Source: BOKV01 sp049289295
GTDB taxonomy: Bacteria; Pseudomonadota; Alphaproteobacteria; Rhizobiales; Rhizobiaceae
Direction of reading: 5' to 3'
DNA length: 64,000 nucleotides
Assembly: GCA_049289295.1 (NCBI GenBank)
Contig: JBATLL010000062.1
Location: 124,001 to 188,000, forward strand
The first letter of the stretch is position 1, and each line of letters starts with the position of its first letter. Under the pieces are notes generated by a model. The model was not told where the DNA came from and made no database searches. It saw only the letters and a program-made list of their open reading frames with translations. This document shows positions 8,461 through 17,371 of this stretch, one piece after another. The position numbers and the translations under genes were made by a program.

Positions 8461-8870
8461 AGCAGTTTATGCCAATATCTCAGGTCTCATGCTGGAGCGG
8501 ACGGAGTGGACGGGAACAGCCTCCGATCTTCTGGGCGCCTTGGAGAAGCGGCTGGCGAACGCATCGCCAAGTCCAGGACCTGGCCGGACAATCCCCGCGC
8601 GCTTTCGGGACGGCTGCGGCGCGCCGCCACCTTCCTGCGCAAGATCGGCATCGAGGTGTCCTTCGAGCGCGAAGGCTGGGCGTGCACCCGTGTCATCCGC
8701 ATCACTGCCGCTGGCGCTGATTTGGTGCCGGAACGCGGCGGGGTACAACCGTCCGCGCTAACCCTTTGAAATCCAATGGCCGGGACGATGCAGACGGTGC
8801 GGAAGCAAACCGCGCCGCTCACTCCGAGCTGGAAAAAAAGGCGGCCACCAGTTGGAGGGCACGGCTATGA
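8460..8870 (+). pseudogene. C-terminal fragment of a plasmid/phage primase-helicase-like protein
   Basis: Pieces in three frames join into one protein tail. The first is WTGTASDLLGALE. The second, after a frameshift near 8545, is GERIAKSRTWPDNPRALSGR followed by LRRAATFLRKIGIEVSFERE. The last, after another shift near 8770, is DADGAEANRAAHSELEKKAA ending in WRARL at the TGA 8868-8870. This pattern matches the end of the AAA/primase-helicase proteins in rhizobial plasmids and integrative elements, from memory of such sequences. The native stop still overlaps the next start as ATGA. It is non-functional. Confidence 0.6.
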
Positions 8871-9020
8871 GCGCCGCTAGCGCCTTGCAGGCCGCGCGCG
8901 ATGCAGGAATCGGTCTGCATGTTGATGGCGTCTATCTGGTTCAGGAAGCATCGGCGCCGCCGCACGGCGTCGAGCCGACCGGACATGTCTGGCTGCATTC
9001 GCGCTGCTGGCCTTCATGGC
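8867..9020 (+). pseudogene. Start of a small TubC-N-like element gene, truncated
   Basis: The frame opens with MSAASALQAARDAGIGLHVD and GVYLVQEASAPP, as in short proteins encoded next to primase-helicase genes of rhizobial mobile elements. Their N terminus resembles the TubC docking fold. The similarity ends in a frame change after about residue 30. The expected continuation (a segment like LLSRHKAGIVALLRP) is degraded, and the IS5-like fragment starts shortly after. It overlaps the preceding relic by ATGA, showing the original operon arrangement. The family call is from memory and not checked. Confidence 0.45.
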
Positions 9021-9024
9021 ATTC

Positions 9025-9208
9025 CATGCAATCCGACCCGCAAGAAGGCCATCCCTTATGACTTCGAAGCCTACAAAGTCCGAAACACCGTCGAATGCTG
9101 CTTCAACAAACTCAAGCACTTCAGGCGCATCGCAACCAGATTCGACAGGCAGCGACCCACTTCCTGAGTTTCCTGCAAATCGCCGCAGCATTGATTTGGA
9201 TGGGGTGA
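9025..9208 (+). mobile_element. IS5-type transposase C-terminal fragment
   Basis: The frame reads CNPTRKKAIPYDFEAYKVRN then TVECCFNKLKHFRRIATRFD, a clear match to the end of IS5-family (IS427-like) DDE transposases, including the Y-(2)-R-(3)-E block of the C1 region and the RRIATR(F/Y)D block. A one-base frameshift after the arginine at about 9143 moves the natural end (THFLSFLQIAAALIWMG, stop TGA at 9206) to another frame. The N-terminal three quarters are missing, so it cannot transpose. I did not identify terminal inverted repeats. Confidence 0.75.
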
Positions 9209-9319
9209 ATGTCGATTCAGCCTAGAGGAAGCATGCAACATAAAATGGGGATAAATGTGGGGAATCGCCCGGCATTTCTAATAAAAAGAAATTAGTATCA
9301 ATAAGATAGGACTAAGTAA

Positions 9320-9409
9320 TGGCGGAGGGGGTGGGATTCGAACCCACGGTACGCTTGCACGCACGCCGGTTTTCAAGACCGGTGCCTTAAACCGCTCGGC
9401 CACCCCTCC
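9320..9409 (-). tRNA. tRNA-Ser(UGA)
   Basis: The reverse strand folds as a class II tRNA. The acceptor GGAGGGG pairs with CCCCTCC. The D arm starts GCCGAGC. The anticodon stem CCGGT/ACCGG encloses the loop CTTGAAA with anticodon TGA. A long variable arm follows, then the T arm GTGGG-TTCGAAT-CCCAC. Discriminator G is followed by an encoded CCA at 9320-9322. It reads UCA-type serine codons. Its 3' end faces the relic region at 8107-9208, a common integration site for islands. No second copy of the 3' end was found leftward. Confidence 0.97.
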
Positions 9410-9751
9410 GCGAGGCACGTTTAAGCGAACTGGCTTGTCGCCAGTTGCCGAACATCGCAGCCCGATACCGGCATTCGCCCGATCATGCAAGTGCAATTGC
9501 ACCGCGCCGCTGGCATTTGCCTTAAAGTTTCACTAACCCCTTTGATGCAAAGGTGGTAACTGCAGCAGGTGAGCTGCGGTCAGCCACAGTTTGATCGCAA
9601 TCCAACCTATACTGCACCACATTGTACCGGGTAGAGTGGGCAGCATGAATCACGGCGTTCGAACCGTGCCGGAAACCAGTTCCGCAGAAAGCATCCAATG
9701 GGGGCTGAACCAGATCATGAACTTCAATCCTGCCAGGGGCGGGGTTGCGGC
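9410..9751. other. Non-coding stretch between tRNA-Ser and the RlpA-like gene
   Basis: No convincing gene is present. It should contain the tRNA-Ser promoter (reverse strand) and the promoter of the lipoprotein gene (forward strand). A perfect 7-bp inverted repeat with a 5-nt loop, AACTGGC-TTGTC-GCCAGTT, lies at 9428-9446, just upstream of the tRNA. It has no T-tract. Confidence 0.6.
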
Positions 9752-10972
9752 ATGACTGGCCTTGCGTTTTCTCGTGGTGCAGGCGGACGGGCCGCAACAG
9801 GCGGTGATCGTTTTCATGCGCCGAAAATCCTGACAGCAATTCTAGCCGCCGGACTGCTTCTTTCGGGTTGCAACACGTCTGCGCGAAAGAGCGTTGTCAT
9901 CGACCGGGCCGAAATCAACACCGAGACCAAATTCTCATCCGCCGAATATGGCGTTCAGGGCAGCCCCAGGGTCACCGTCTCCAAGACGGTGCCAAAAGGG
10001 GGAGGGCGCTACCAGGTTGGCAAGCCCTACAAGATCAAGGGCAAATGGTACAAGCCGGTCGAAGACCCAGGTTATCAGTCAACTGGCATGGCATCCTGGT
10101 ATGGTCCGAATTTCCACGGGCGGCTTACCGCCAATGGTGAAATCTACGACCAGTACTCGCTTTCTGCCGCTCATCCGACAATGCCATTGCCAAGTTACGC
10201 CCGCGTCACAAATCTGGAAAATGGCGCATCAGTCATGGTTCGCGTCAATGATCGCGGGCCCTATGCGCACGGGCGACTGATCGACCTTTCCGCCAGGGCG
10301 GCCGAACTGCTGGATTACCAGAGAAAGGGCGTTGCCAAGGTCAAGGTCGAATATGTCGGCAAGGCCAGGCTCGATGGCAAGGACGACAAGTTCCTGCTTG
10401 CATCCTATCGTGCGCCGGGCATGCCGGCTTTCGAACCCGGCGCCACACAGCCCGGCACCATGATCGCCATGGCGCCCGAACAGTCCATTCCAGCTCCAGC
10501 CGAAGCCATCGGCACCAGCCTGGATGGAAGCTTTGCCCTTGCGCAGATACCAATTCCAGTTGAACGACCTTTGACGCAGGCCACCTATGAAGGCCTGCCG
10601 ATGGAAATGGGCACGCCAATCCTCACCGCTTCGTTGCAGCCGCTGGGCTATCTGGCGACGAGCCCTTCCAGTCGCCTGCTTCAGGCATTTGCATCCGTTG
10701 ACCAGTCCCAGGCAGCCCGCTTGTTCATGCCGGAAGTTGACCCGCAGGGTGATGCTTCCCTTGGCGTTACAATTCGGCTCGGACTGTTTGGATCAAGTGA
10801 GGCCGCACAGCTTGCCGCTGCTGCATTCCCCGATCTTGGCCTGATGTCGATTCACCAGGATGATTCCATGCCCGGCAAATGGGCAGCCGATCTTCTGGCC
10901 GCAGGTGACGTCGCTCAATCCCTGCTGGATATCCTGCATTCGCGCGGCATGCGCGATGCACACAAACTCTGA
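9752..10972 (+). CDS. RlpA-like septal ring lytic transglycosylase lipoprotein
   Basis: The protein has about 406 residues from the ATG at 9752; a longer in-frame start at 9698 is less likely. The N terminus is a lipoprotein signal ending in LLLSGC. The central double-psi beta-barrel of RlpA is clear: GMASWYGPNFHGRLTANGE, LPSYARVTNLENG, VRVNDRGPYAHGRLIDLS. The last about 100 residues have a hydrophobic-alternating pattern (LGLFGSSEAAQLAAAAFPDL) that may be a weak SPOR-like domain. Relatives bind or cleave denuded peptidoglycan at the division septum. It precedes a D,D-carboxypeptidase gene, forming a cell-wall pair. Confidence 0.87.
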   Translation: MTGLAFSRGAGGRAATGGDRFHAPKILTAILAAGLLLSGCNTSARKSVVIDRAEINTETKFSSAEYGVQGSPRVTVSKTVPKGGGRYQVGKPYKIKGKWYKPVEDPGYQSTGMASWYGPNFHGRLTANGEIYDQYSLSAAHPTMPLPSYARVTNLENGASVMVRVNDRGPYAHGRLIDLSARAAELLDYQRKGVAKVKVEYVGKARLDGKDDKFLLASYRAPGMPAFEPGATQPGTMIAMAPEQSIPAPAEAIGTSLDGSFALAQIPIPVERPLTQATYEGLPMEMGTPILTASLQPLGYLATSPSSRLLQAFASVDQSQAARLFMPEVDPQGDASLGVTIRLGLFGSSEAAQLAAAAFPDLGLMSIHQDDSMPGKWAADLLAAGDVAQSLLDILHSRGMRDAHKL

Positions 10973-10998
10973 ATCCCGCAATTCCTGGCACAATAGCC

Positions 10999-11013
10999 CT
11001 TCACCTGGTGAAG
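10999..11013. repeat. Perfect inverted repeat after the rlpA-like gene
   Basis: CTTCACC-T-GGTGAAG is a 7-bp perfect inverted repeat 26 bp after the stop codon. It lacks a T-run, so an intrinsic terminator is doubtful. It could be an operator for the downstream carboxypeptidase gene or chance. Confidence 0.4.
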
Positions 11014-11098
11014 ATGGCATCCCCAAACCTTGATCGGTTCGCCTTGCACTGTTTATAGTGTGGCAAGGGCGGGCTAATTGCAGATGCAGGTGGATACC

Positions 11099-12286
11099 AT
11101 GAATTTTTCCGGCGTAGGGCTGGGTTTGCGCCCCATTGCCAGAACAATCCTACTGGCAAGCTTTGCTCTTTTCCATTTCGTCGCTTTTGCCGGTGCGCAG
11201 ATTTATGCCACGCGCGCGCCGCATGCCCTGCTGATCGACGCAGACACGGGAACGGTCCTCTTTGCCAAGGAGGAAAATGCCCAGATACCGCCAGCATCCC
11301 TGGCAAAGCTCATGACCATGGAAGTCGTTTTCAACGCGCTCAAGAACGGGCAGTTGAACATGTCCGACACATTCTTGATCTCGGAAGATGCATGGCGGCG
11401 GGGCGGGGCAAATTCCGGCGGTTCAACCATGTTCGCCAAGCTGAAATCAGATGTTCCGCTTGAAGACCTGGTACGTGGCGTCATCATCCAGTCGGCAAAT
11501 GATGCCTGCATTGCCATAGCCGAAGGCATGGCTGGCTCGGAAATCGCCTTTGCCGGCCTGATGAACCAGCGCGCCCGAGCCATCGGGTTGAGCGGTTCGC
11601 ATTTCACCAATTCGACCGGCCTGCCGGATCCGCTGCAGCATGTCACGATCACAGACCTTGCAAAACTGGCCCGCCACATCATCCAGACCTATCCGCAATA
11701 TTTCCGCTTCTATTCGGAAACGGAATTCACCTGGAACAACATCACCCAGCGCAACCGCAATCCGCTGCTGCGCATGGGCATAGGCGCTGATGGCATGAAG
11801 ACCGGCTACACGGAAGAATCGGGCTATGCCATCGTCGGCACTGTGAAGCGCAATGACCAGCGCCTCATCGCCGTCATGAGCGGCATGGAATCAGACGGAG
11901 AACGCGCCGAAGAATCGCGCAAGCTGCTGGACTGGGGATCACGTGCCTTCGAAAAGCTGCGCCTGTTCGAGGATGGCGAGATCATCGGCGAGGCGAACGT
12001 CTATGGCGGTGAGAAGTCCGGCGTTGGCGTGGCTGGCAAGGGGCCGGTGGACATCTATCTGCCGATCGGATTTCGCGACAAGCTGAAGGCGCGCATTGCC
12101 TATACGGGGCCGCTGATGCCGCCCGTGGAGCAGGGCGCCCAGGTTGCCACGCTCAAGGTCTGGATTGGCGATACGCTGAGTCAGGAAACGCCGCTCTATG
12201 CCGCGGAGACCGTGGTTCGCGGTGGCTTGAAGCGCCGCGCCATCGATGCAATCAAGGAACTGTTGCTGGGGCGGATTCCGCTCTGA
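11099..12286 (+). CDS. Penicillin-binding D-alanyl-D-alanine carboxypeptidase (peptidase S11)
   Basis: The protein has 395 residues from the ATG at 11099, which has AGGTGG upstream; an alternative ATG is at 11084. A signal peptide (ILLASFALFHFVAFAGA) is followed by the S11 active-site motifs: SLAKLM (SxxK), SANDA (SxN) and KTG in GMKTGYTEESGYA. The C-terminal DacC-type beta domain is present (GEANVYGGEKSGVGV). It trims the terminal D-Ala of peptidoglycan pentapeptides in the periplasm. It lies immediately upstream of tmk, as in other rhizobia. A second S11 protein is encoded at 53268-54455. Confidence 0.94.
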   Translation: MNFSGVGLGLRPIARTILLASFALFHFVAFAGAQIYATRAPHALLIDADTGTVLFAKEENAQIPPASLAKLMTMEVVFNALKNGQLNMSDTFLISEDAWRRGGANSGGSTMFAKLKSDVPLEDLVRGVIIQSANDACIAIAEGMAGSEIAFAGLMNQRARAIGLSGSHFTNSTGLPDPLQHVTITDLAKLARHIIQTYPQYFRFYSETEFTWNNITQRNRNPLLRMGIGADGMKTGYTEESGYAIVGTVKRNDQRLIAVMSGMESDGERAEESRKLLDWGSRAFEKLRLFEDGEIIGEANVYGGEKSGVGVAGKGPVDIYLPIGFRDKLKARIAYTGPLMPPVEQGAQVATLKVWIGDTLSQETPLYAAETVVRGGLKRRAIDAIKELLLGRIPL

Positions 12287-12315
12287 CCCCAACCCCACCA
12301 GATGGAAATCGAACA

Positions 12316-13017
12316 GTGGCCGGAACCCGCAAGAAGAAGCCCGCGAAAAGAGGCCTGTTCATTACCTTCGAGGGCGGTGAGGGCGCTGGAAAATCGACAC
12401 AGATAGGCCTGCTCGAAAAAGCCCTCTCGAAAAAGCGCATCAAGACACTTGTCACGCGCGAACCGGGTGGCTCGCAGGGAGCAGAAGCCGTGCGCCATGT
12501 GCTCCTGTCGGGAGCCGCAGAACCGCTAGGCGCGGATATGGAAGCTATCCTGTTTGCCGCAGCGCGCTCTGACCATGTGGAAACCGTCATCAAGCCTGCG
12601 CTGGCATCCGGCATCACTGTGCTTTGTGACCGGTTTTTTGATTCCACGCGGGTCTACCAGGGCGCAACCGGCAATGTCTCGCTGGAACTGCTTCATCGTC
12701 TGGAACGTGTGGCGTGCGAGGATTGCTGGCCGGACCTGACAATAATATTCGACATCGATCCACGCCTTGGCATGGAGCGAGCGGCATCGCGGCGTAGCAG
12801 CGGAGAATTGCCCGACCGTTTCGAGAAAGAGGAAATCGAACTCCAGGAAGTCAGGCGCAAGGCCTATCTCGACATTGCGCGTCGAGAGCCTGATCGCTGC
12901 AAGGTCGTCGATGCGAACGGGGATGTTGAAACCATCCACAGGGAAGTCCTGCGACTGGTCAATGCCTTGATCGAGCCGCAGGCCAGTTCCCCCGGCCGCA
13001 AGCGCAAGGCTAGCTAG
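12316..13017 (+). CDS. tmk: Thymidylate kinase
   Basis: This 233-residue enzyme phosphorylates dTMP to dTDP. Walker A is GGEGAGKST, the DR(F/Y) motif is DRFFDSTRVYQGA, and REPGGSQGAEAVR is the dTMP-binding signature. It begins with GTG at 12316, since no ATG is in frame nearby. A lysine-rich leader (TRKKKPAKRG) precedes the usual start of homology and may be real or an over-long start. The stop codon TAG is directly followed by the ATG of holB. Confidence 0.95.
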   Translation: MAGTRKKKPAKRGLFITFEGGEGAGKSTQIGLLEKALSKKRIKTLVTREPGGSQGAEAVRHVLLSGAAEPLGADMEAILFAAARSDHVETVIKPALASGITVLCDRFFDSTRVYQGATGNVSLELLHRLERVACEDCWPDLTIIFDIDPRLGMERAASRRSSGELPDRFEKEEIELQEVRRKAYLDIARREPDRCKVVDANGDVETIHREVLRLVNALIEPQASSPGRKRKAS

Positions 13018-14097
13018 ATGGCCGACCTGCAGGAAATGGAAACCTGGGATCGTCTCGAGGGCTTGCCCGATCCCGCAGAAAACCGCGTGCTGATCGGCCA
13101 TGACGGCATTCTCGATCAGCTGGCTGGTGCCCATGCCAGTGGACGGATGCACCATGCCTGGCTGATTACCGGTCCCGCAGGCATCGGCAAGGCAACACTT
13201 GCCTGCCGTTTTGCCGGCCACCTTTTCCGCAATCCGGACCCTGCATCTTCACCCAGGTCCTATGTCCAGCCACCAGCGGACGATCCGGTCGAAAGCCGTG
13301 TCGCGCGCGGCGGACATCCCAACCTGCTGCATCTGCGCCGCGGCATCCGCGATGATGGCAAGTTCAGAAGCCAGTTGACCATCGAGGAGGTGCGCAAGAC
13401 GGTTTCCTTCTTCGGCACATCTGCCGGTGAGCGTGGTTACAGGGTTTGCATTGTCGACACGGCTGACGATCTCAATCGTGCCGCCGCCAATGCGCTGCTC
13501 AAGGTGCTGGAAGAGCCACCGCCAAGGACGATCTTCCTCGTCCTGGCGCATGCTTCCAGCGGCGTCCTGCCAACCATCCGCTCGCGTTGCGTGAAACTGA
13601 CCATGCGGCCCCTGGGCCAGGAAGATATCCTTTCTGCCCTTGATCGTCTTGGCGTGTCGAAGGGATTGGCTCACGACGATCTCCACGAGATTGCCCGTTT
13701 GAGCAGCGGTTCGGTTCGGCGCGCCATCATCCTTGCCATGCAGAACGGTGCGGGCATGTATCGCAAGCTCGTCGAACTGGTTGCAAACCCGTCCTCGCCC
13801 GATTGGGGTGCCATTCACCTACTCGCTTCGGAACTGGCACCCGTCGCCCGGAACGACCGTTACCAGCTGTTCCTGCAACTGGTGCATGACTATGTCGGAC
13901 GCCGGGTCAGGGCCGAACCGGAACCCGCTTCAGCCGGGCAGGGTGGTACATTGGAATCCGCCACAACATCCGAGCTTGCCCGCTGGGTCGAGGTATGGGA
14001 AAAGACCCGCCGGTCCGCCGAACTGGCCAACAGTTACAATCTCGACCGGAAGCAGGTGATCCTGAATTTCTTCGAGGCATTGCGTCAGGCGGCATGA
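13018..14097 (+). CDS. holB: DNA polymerase III delta' subunit
   Basis: This 359-residue clamp-loader subunit has the nucleotide-binding-like motif GPAGIGKATLA around residue 50, SRC-type motif TIRSRC near residue 187, and NALLKVLEEPP, the delta'/gamma family hallmark. No four-cysteine zinc cluster is visible in the 60-110 region, unlike enterobacterial HolB. It starts right after the tmk stop. In the cell it opens and loads the beta clamp with DnaX and HolA. metG follows 37 bp downstream. Confidence 0.95.
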   Translation: MADLQEMETWDRLEGLPDPAENRVLIGHDGILDQLAGAHASGRMHHAWLITGPAGIGKATLACRFAGHLFRNPDPASSPRSYVQPPADDPVESRVARGGHPNLLHLRRGIRDDGKFRSQLTIEEVRKTVSFFGTSAGERGYRVCIVDTADDLNRAAANALLKVLEEPPPRTIFLVLAHASSGVLPTIRSRCVKLTMRPLGQEDILSALDRLGVSKGLAHDDLHEIARLSSGSVRRAIILAMQNGAGMYRKLVELVANPSSPDWGAIHLLASELAPVARNDRYQLFLQLVHDYVGRRVRAEPEPASAGQGGTLESATTSELARWVEVWEKTRRSAELANSYNLDRKQVILNFFEALRQAA

Positions 14098-14134
14098 CAA
14101 AATCCATTAGCCCCGCGAAAGACGAGCCGCGCAC

Positions 14135-15700
14135 ATGAGCGACGCCCAGAAGTACTACATCACGACAGCCATTTCTTATCCGAATGGCGCGCCGCATATG
14201 GGCCATGCGTTCGAACTGATAGGCACCGATGCCATCGCCAGGTTCAAGAGGCTCGACGGCTTTGATGTGTTCTTCCTCACCGGCACGGATGAACACGGTC
14301 AGAAGATGCTGCAGACAGCCCGCAACGAAGGGCTCACGCCCGGCGAACTTGCGGATCGCAATTCTGCCCGCTTCCGCGAAATGGCCGCAGCGCTCGATGC
14401 GTCCAACGATGATTTCATTCGCACGACAGAAGCGCGTCATCACCACACAGTCCAGGAACTTTGGCGCCGCATGCAGGCAAACGGTGACATCTACAAGGGC
14501 GGCTACAGCGGCTGGTACTCCGTGCGCGATGAAGCCTATTACGATGAAGGCGAAACCGAACTTCGCGACGACGGCGTCCGTTACGGCCCTCAGGGCACGC
14601 CGGTCGAATGGGTTGAGGAGGAAAGCTATTTCTTCCGCCTGTCAGCCTATGAAAAGCCACTTCTCGAACTCTATGAGAAAAACCCCGAATTCATTGCGCC
14701 AGACACGCGACGCAACGAGGTTGTCAGCTTTGTAAAATCCGGTTTGCGGGACCTGTCTGTTTCGCGGACGACATTCGACTGGGGCATTCCGGTACCCGGC
14801 GATGAAAAGCATGTGATGTATGTGTGGGTCGACGCATTGACCAACTATGTGACGGCTACCGGTTGGCCGGACGAAAATCCGCGCAACCATTACTGGCCTG
14901 CTGACCTGCATGTCATCGGCAAGGACATCATCCGTTTTCACACCGTGTACTGGCCAGCTTTCCTGATGAGTGCGGGACTGCCACTGCCAAAACGCGTTTT
15001 CGGGCACGGTTTCGTCCTCAACAAGGGCGAGAAAATGTCGAAATCCGTCGGCAATGTTCTCGATCCCATCAACCTGGCCAATGCCTATGGTGTTGACCAG
15101 ATGCGCTATTTCTTTCTGCGCGAAGTATCCTTCGGTTCCGACGGCAGCTATTCCCATGAGGCAATCGTCAACCGGATCAATGCGGACCTCGCGGACAACC
15201 TGGGAAACCTCGCACAGCGTTCGCTTTCGATGATCGCCAAGAATTGCGACGGTAAGGTCCCGACCAGAGGACAGCTTTCCGCAGAAGACGAAGCGATGCT
15301 CAACGCTGCATATGGCATCCTGGACGAGGCCAGGGGCTGGATGGAAACGCAGCAGATAAACCGGGCACTGGACGCGATCTGGGCAGTCATGAGTGAAGCC
15401 AATCGCTACTTCGCGGCGCAAGCACCATGGGCCCTGCGCAAGACCGACCTGCGGCGAATGGAAACGGTACTGTGGACCACGGTTGAATGCTTGCGCGTAT
15501 TCGGTATCGTGATCCAGTTCGTGATGCCGACAAAAGGTGCAGCGTTGCTTGACCAACTGGCAATTCCAAAAGACCAGCGGCATTTCAGACAGTTAATCGG
15601 GGGGAATGCGATGCAATCGGGTGAGGCGCTACCGGCACCTCAGGGCATATTCCCGAAATGGGTTGAGCCTGCGGTTGCTGACAGTTCAACCGCTGGCTGA
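14135..15700 (+). CDS. metG: Methionine-tRNA ligase
   Basis: This 521-residue class I synthetase has the HIGH-like motif HMGHAF near residue 20 and KMSKS near residue 300. The anticodon-binding helical domain follows (ALDAIWAVMSEANRYFAAQ, APWALRKTD). It lacks the C-terminal dimerisation/EMAP domain of longer MetG forms, as is usual in alphaproteobacteria. It charges elongator and initiator tRNA-Met. It ends the tmk-holB-metG operon. In related genomes tatD normally follows directly; here three glycan genes intervene. Confidence 0.96.
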   Translation: MSDAQKYYITTAISYPNGAPHMGHAFELIGTDAIARFKRLDGFDVFFLTGTDEHGQKMLQTARNEGLTPGELADRNSARFREMAAALDASNDDFIRTTEARHHHTVQELWRRMQANGDIYKGGYSGWYSVRDEAYYDEGETELRDDGVRYGPQGTPVEWVEEESYFFRLSAYEKPLLELYEKNPEFIAPDTRRNEVVSFVKSGLRDLSVSRTTFDWGIPVPGDEKHVMYVWVDALTNYVTATGWPDENPRNHYWPADLHVIGKDIIRFHTVYWPAFLMSAGLPLPKRVFGHGFVLNKGEKMSKSVGNVLDPINLANAYGVDQMRYFFLREVSFGSDGSYSHEAIVNRINADLADNLGNLAQRSLSMIAKNCDGKVPTRGQLSAEDEAMLNAAYGILDEARGWMETQQINRALDAIWAVMSEANRYFAAQAPWALRKTDLRRMETVLWTTVECLRVFGIVIQFVMPTKGAALLDQLAIPKDQRHFRQLIGGNAMQSGEALPAPQGIFPKWVEPAVADSSTAG

Positions 15701-15710
15701 TCAGGTGAAT

Positions 15711-17228
15711 ATGCACAAAGGCAAAACCGGTCCGCACGACTGCGGAAACCAGGTCCAAGACTTTGAATTGAAATATTCTTTCTGCACGCTTGTAAACGAT
15801 ACGGGTCAATACAAGGCGTTCGTCAGGGAGTTTCAGGAAGTCGGTTTCACGGATGACATTTGCGAATTTCTCTTTGTAGATAACAGCAAGGCCAACCAGT
15901 TCGATGCCTATACCGGTTTGAACCACATGATTGGCCTGGCCAGGGGCCAATACATCATCCTGTGCCACCAGGATCTGTTTGCCCTTGACGATGAAAGCCG
16001 TTTGTCAGGCCTGCTGGGGGAGTTGGAGCGCACGGACCCGAATTGGGCAGTAGCGAGCAATGTGGGATGCCGGGCGGACGGCGCTTTTTCTGGCGTGTTC
16101 AAGGACGCCATGAACCGCTTGCACCAGTTCAGCTCACAAGCAGAACCCGTCAATTCCGTCGACGAGCATTTCATCGTGCTCAAGGCGTCGGCGCAGATCG
16201 GTTTTTCGCGCGATCTCACCGGTTTTCACATGTATGGGACGGACATCGTTCTCCAGGCCCAACTGGCCGGAATGAGCGCCTATTCCATTCCCTTCGCTGT
16301 TTGGCATCTGGGAACAGGCAGGATGGGGACTGCCTTTGAAATCTGCAAGAAGCAGTTCGAAGCGAAATACGCCAGGACCTTCGTGCCAAGGAAGATCAGG
16401 ACAACTGTCACGACAACAAGGGTCGGCAATGCGGTCCACGACAGTCAGCTCGCAATCCTTGGCTTGATGATCAATCGCTTCGCAAAGGGTTTCACCAAGC
16501 GAAGAAGGAAGATCAAGTACTTCATAAGGGACCTGCTCAAAGGTACTGCAAGCAAGGTTACCTATACCGTTGACGGTATCCAGTTCACCACGCCGCAAAT
16601 CCTGCCGATCGGCGCTCGGGTCGCCCTTGAAAAAGGCTTTTACGAATTGCCAGAACGTGAACTGGCGAGAAAATGGGCACCGCACGGCGTACCGGTCCTT
16701 GAACTCGGCGGCGCCTATGGCATCGTCGGAAGGCTCGTGCGCGAGCATGTTGGTCTCGAAACGCCGTTCCATAGCGTTGAAGCCAATCCCGCGCTGGTAC
16801 CCACACTGAGGCGAAACCTCCTTATCGACACTGACACCTCGAAACTGTCCGTAATCAATGCGGCCATAGCCTGCCATGGCGGCAAATCTGTCGAGTTCAT
16901 GGTGACCAAAGGTGTGCTCGACAGTCATCTGGCAATGCAGGGAGAAACGGGAACGATAACTGCACCGGCATTCAACGTTTCCCAGATACTCCGCAAAATC
17001 GGCTACAAGGGTCGCTACACGCTGATCTGCGACATCGAGGGCATGGAGTTCGACATTCTGGAAGGCGACGGGGCGGCGCTGAAGAATTGCGAAATTGCCA
17101 TCATCGAGGTTCATCCCCGCATGTTTTCGCAGGCTAGCCGTGGCTACCGGGAATTCGAACGGTTGATTGATGCGACAGGCATGAAAATCGTCGATTCAAG
17201 TGCAAACGTCCTCGTCCTCAAGAGATAG
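15711..17228 (+). CDS. Glycosyltransferase-like / FkbM methyltransferase fusion protein
   Basis: The protein has 505 residues from the ATG at 15711 (AGGTG upstream, 10 bp after metG). The N-terminal about 230 residues resemble a GT-A glycosyltransferase: LFVDNSKANQFDAYTGLN, then ARGQYIILCHQDLF as the DxD-like region. The C-terminal domain from about residue 325 is an FkbM methyltransferase: VPVLELGGAYGIVGRLVRE, SVEANPALVPTLRRNL and LICDIEGMEFDILEGDG. It is probably cytoplasmic and acts in building and methylating a surface glycan. The two-domain fusion is the unusual feature. The glycosyltransferase part is weaker evidence than the FkbM part. Confidence 0.8.
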   Translation: MHKGKTGPHDCGNQVQDFELKYSFCTLVNDTGQYKAFVREFQEVGFTDDICEFLFVDNSKANQFDAYTGLNHMIGLARGQYIILCHQDLFALDDESRLSGLLGELERTDPNWAVASNVGCRADGAFSGVFKDAMNRLHQFSSQAEPVNSVDEHFIVLKASAQIGFSRDLTGFHMYGTDIVLQAQLAGMSAYSIPFAVWHLGTGRMGTAFEICKKQFEAKYARTFVPRKIRTTVTTTRVGNAVHDSQLAILGLMINRFAKGFTKRRRKIKYFIRDLLKGTASKVTYTVDGIQFTTPQILPIGARVALEKGFYELPERELARKWAPHGVPVLELGGAYGIVGRLVREHVGLETPFHSVEANPALVPTLRRNLLIDTDTSKLSVINAAIACHGGKSVEFMVTKGVLDSHLAMQGETGTITAPAFNVSQILRKIGYKGRYTLICDIEGMEFDILEGDGAALKNCEIAIIEVHPRMFSQASRGYREFERLIDATGMKIVDSSANVLVLKR

Positions 17229-17371
17229 ACATCTGATTCCGGTCAGAGGGACGGCCCAGCCATTCTGCCAGGCCTGTACAAGCAAAATTCGATATCAAGG
17301 GTCGATCCTCACAAATTGCTGTGCTAGAGAAAATAGTAAGCATTCGTGCAAGTAATTCATTTGGAGAAACA

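Noticed and set aside
9230..9320. A duplicated tRNA 3' end (att site) left of tRNA-Ser.
   Set aside because: No second copy of the tRNA 3' end was found in the relic region by reading; a tool search would be needed to be sure.
12302..12330. An ATG at 12302 as a tmk start.
   Set aside because: It is 14 bp before the GTG and not in the tmk frame.
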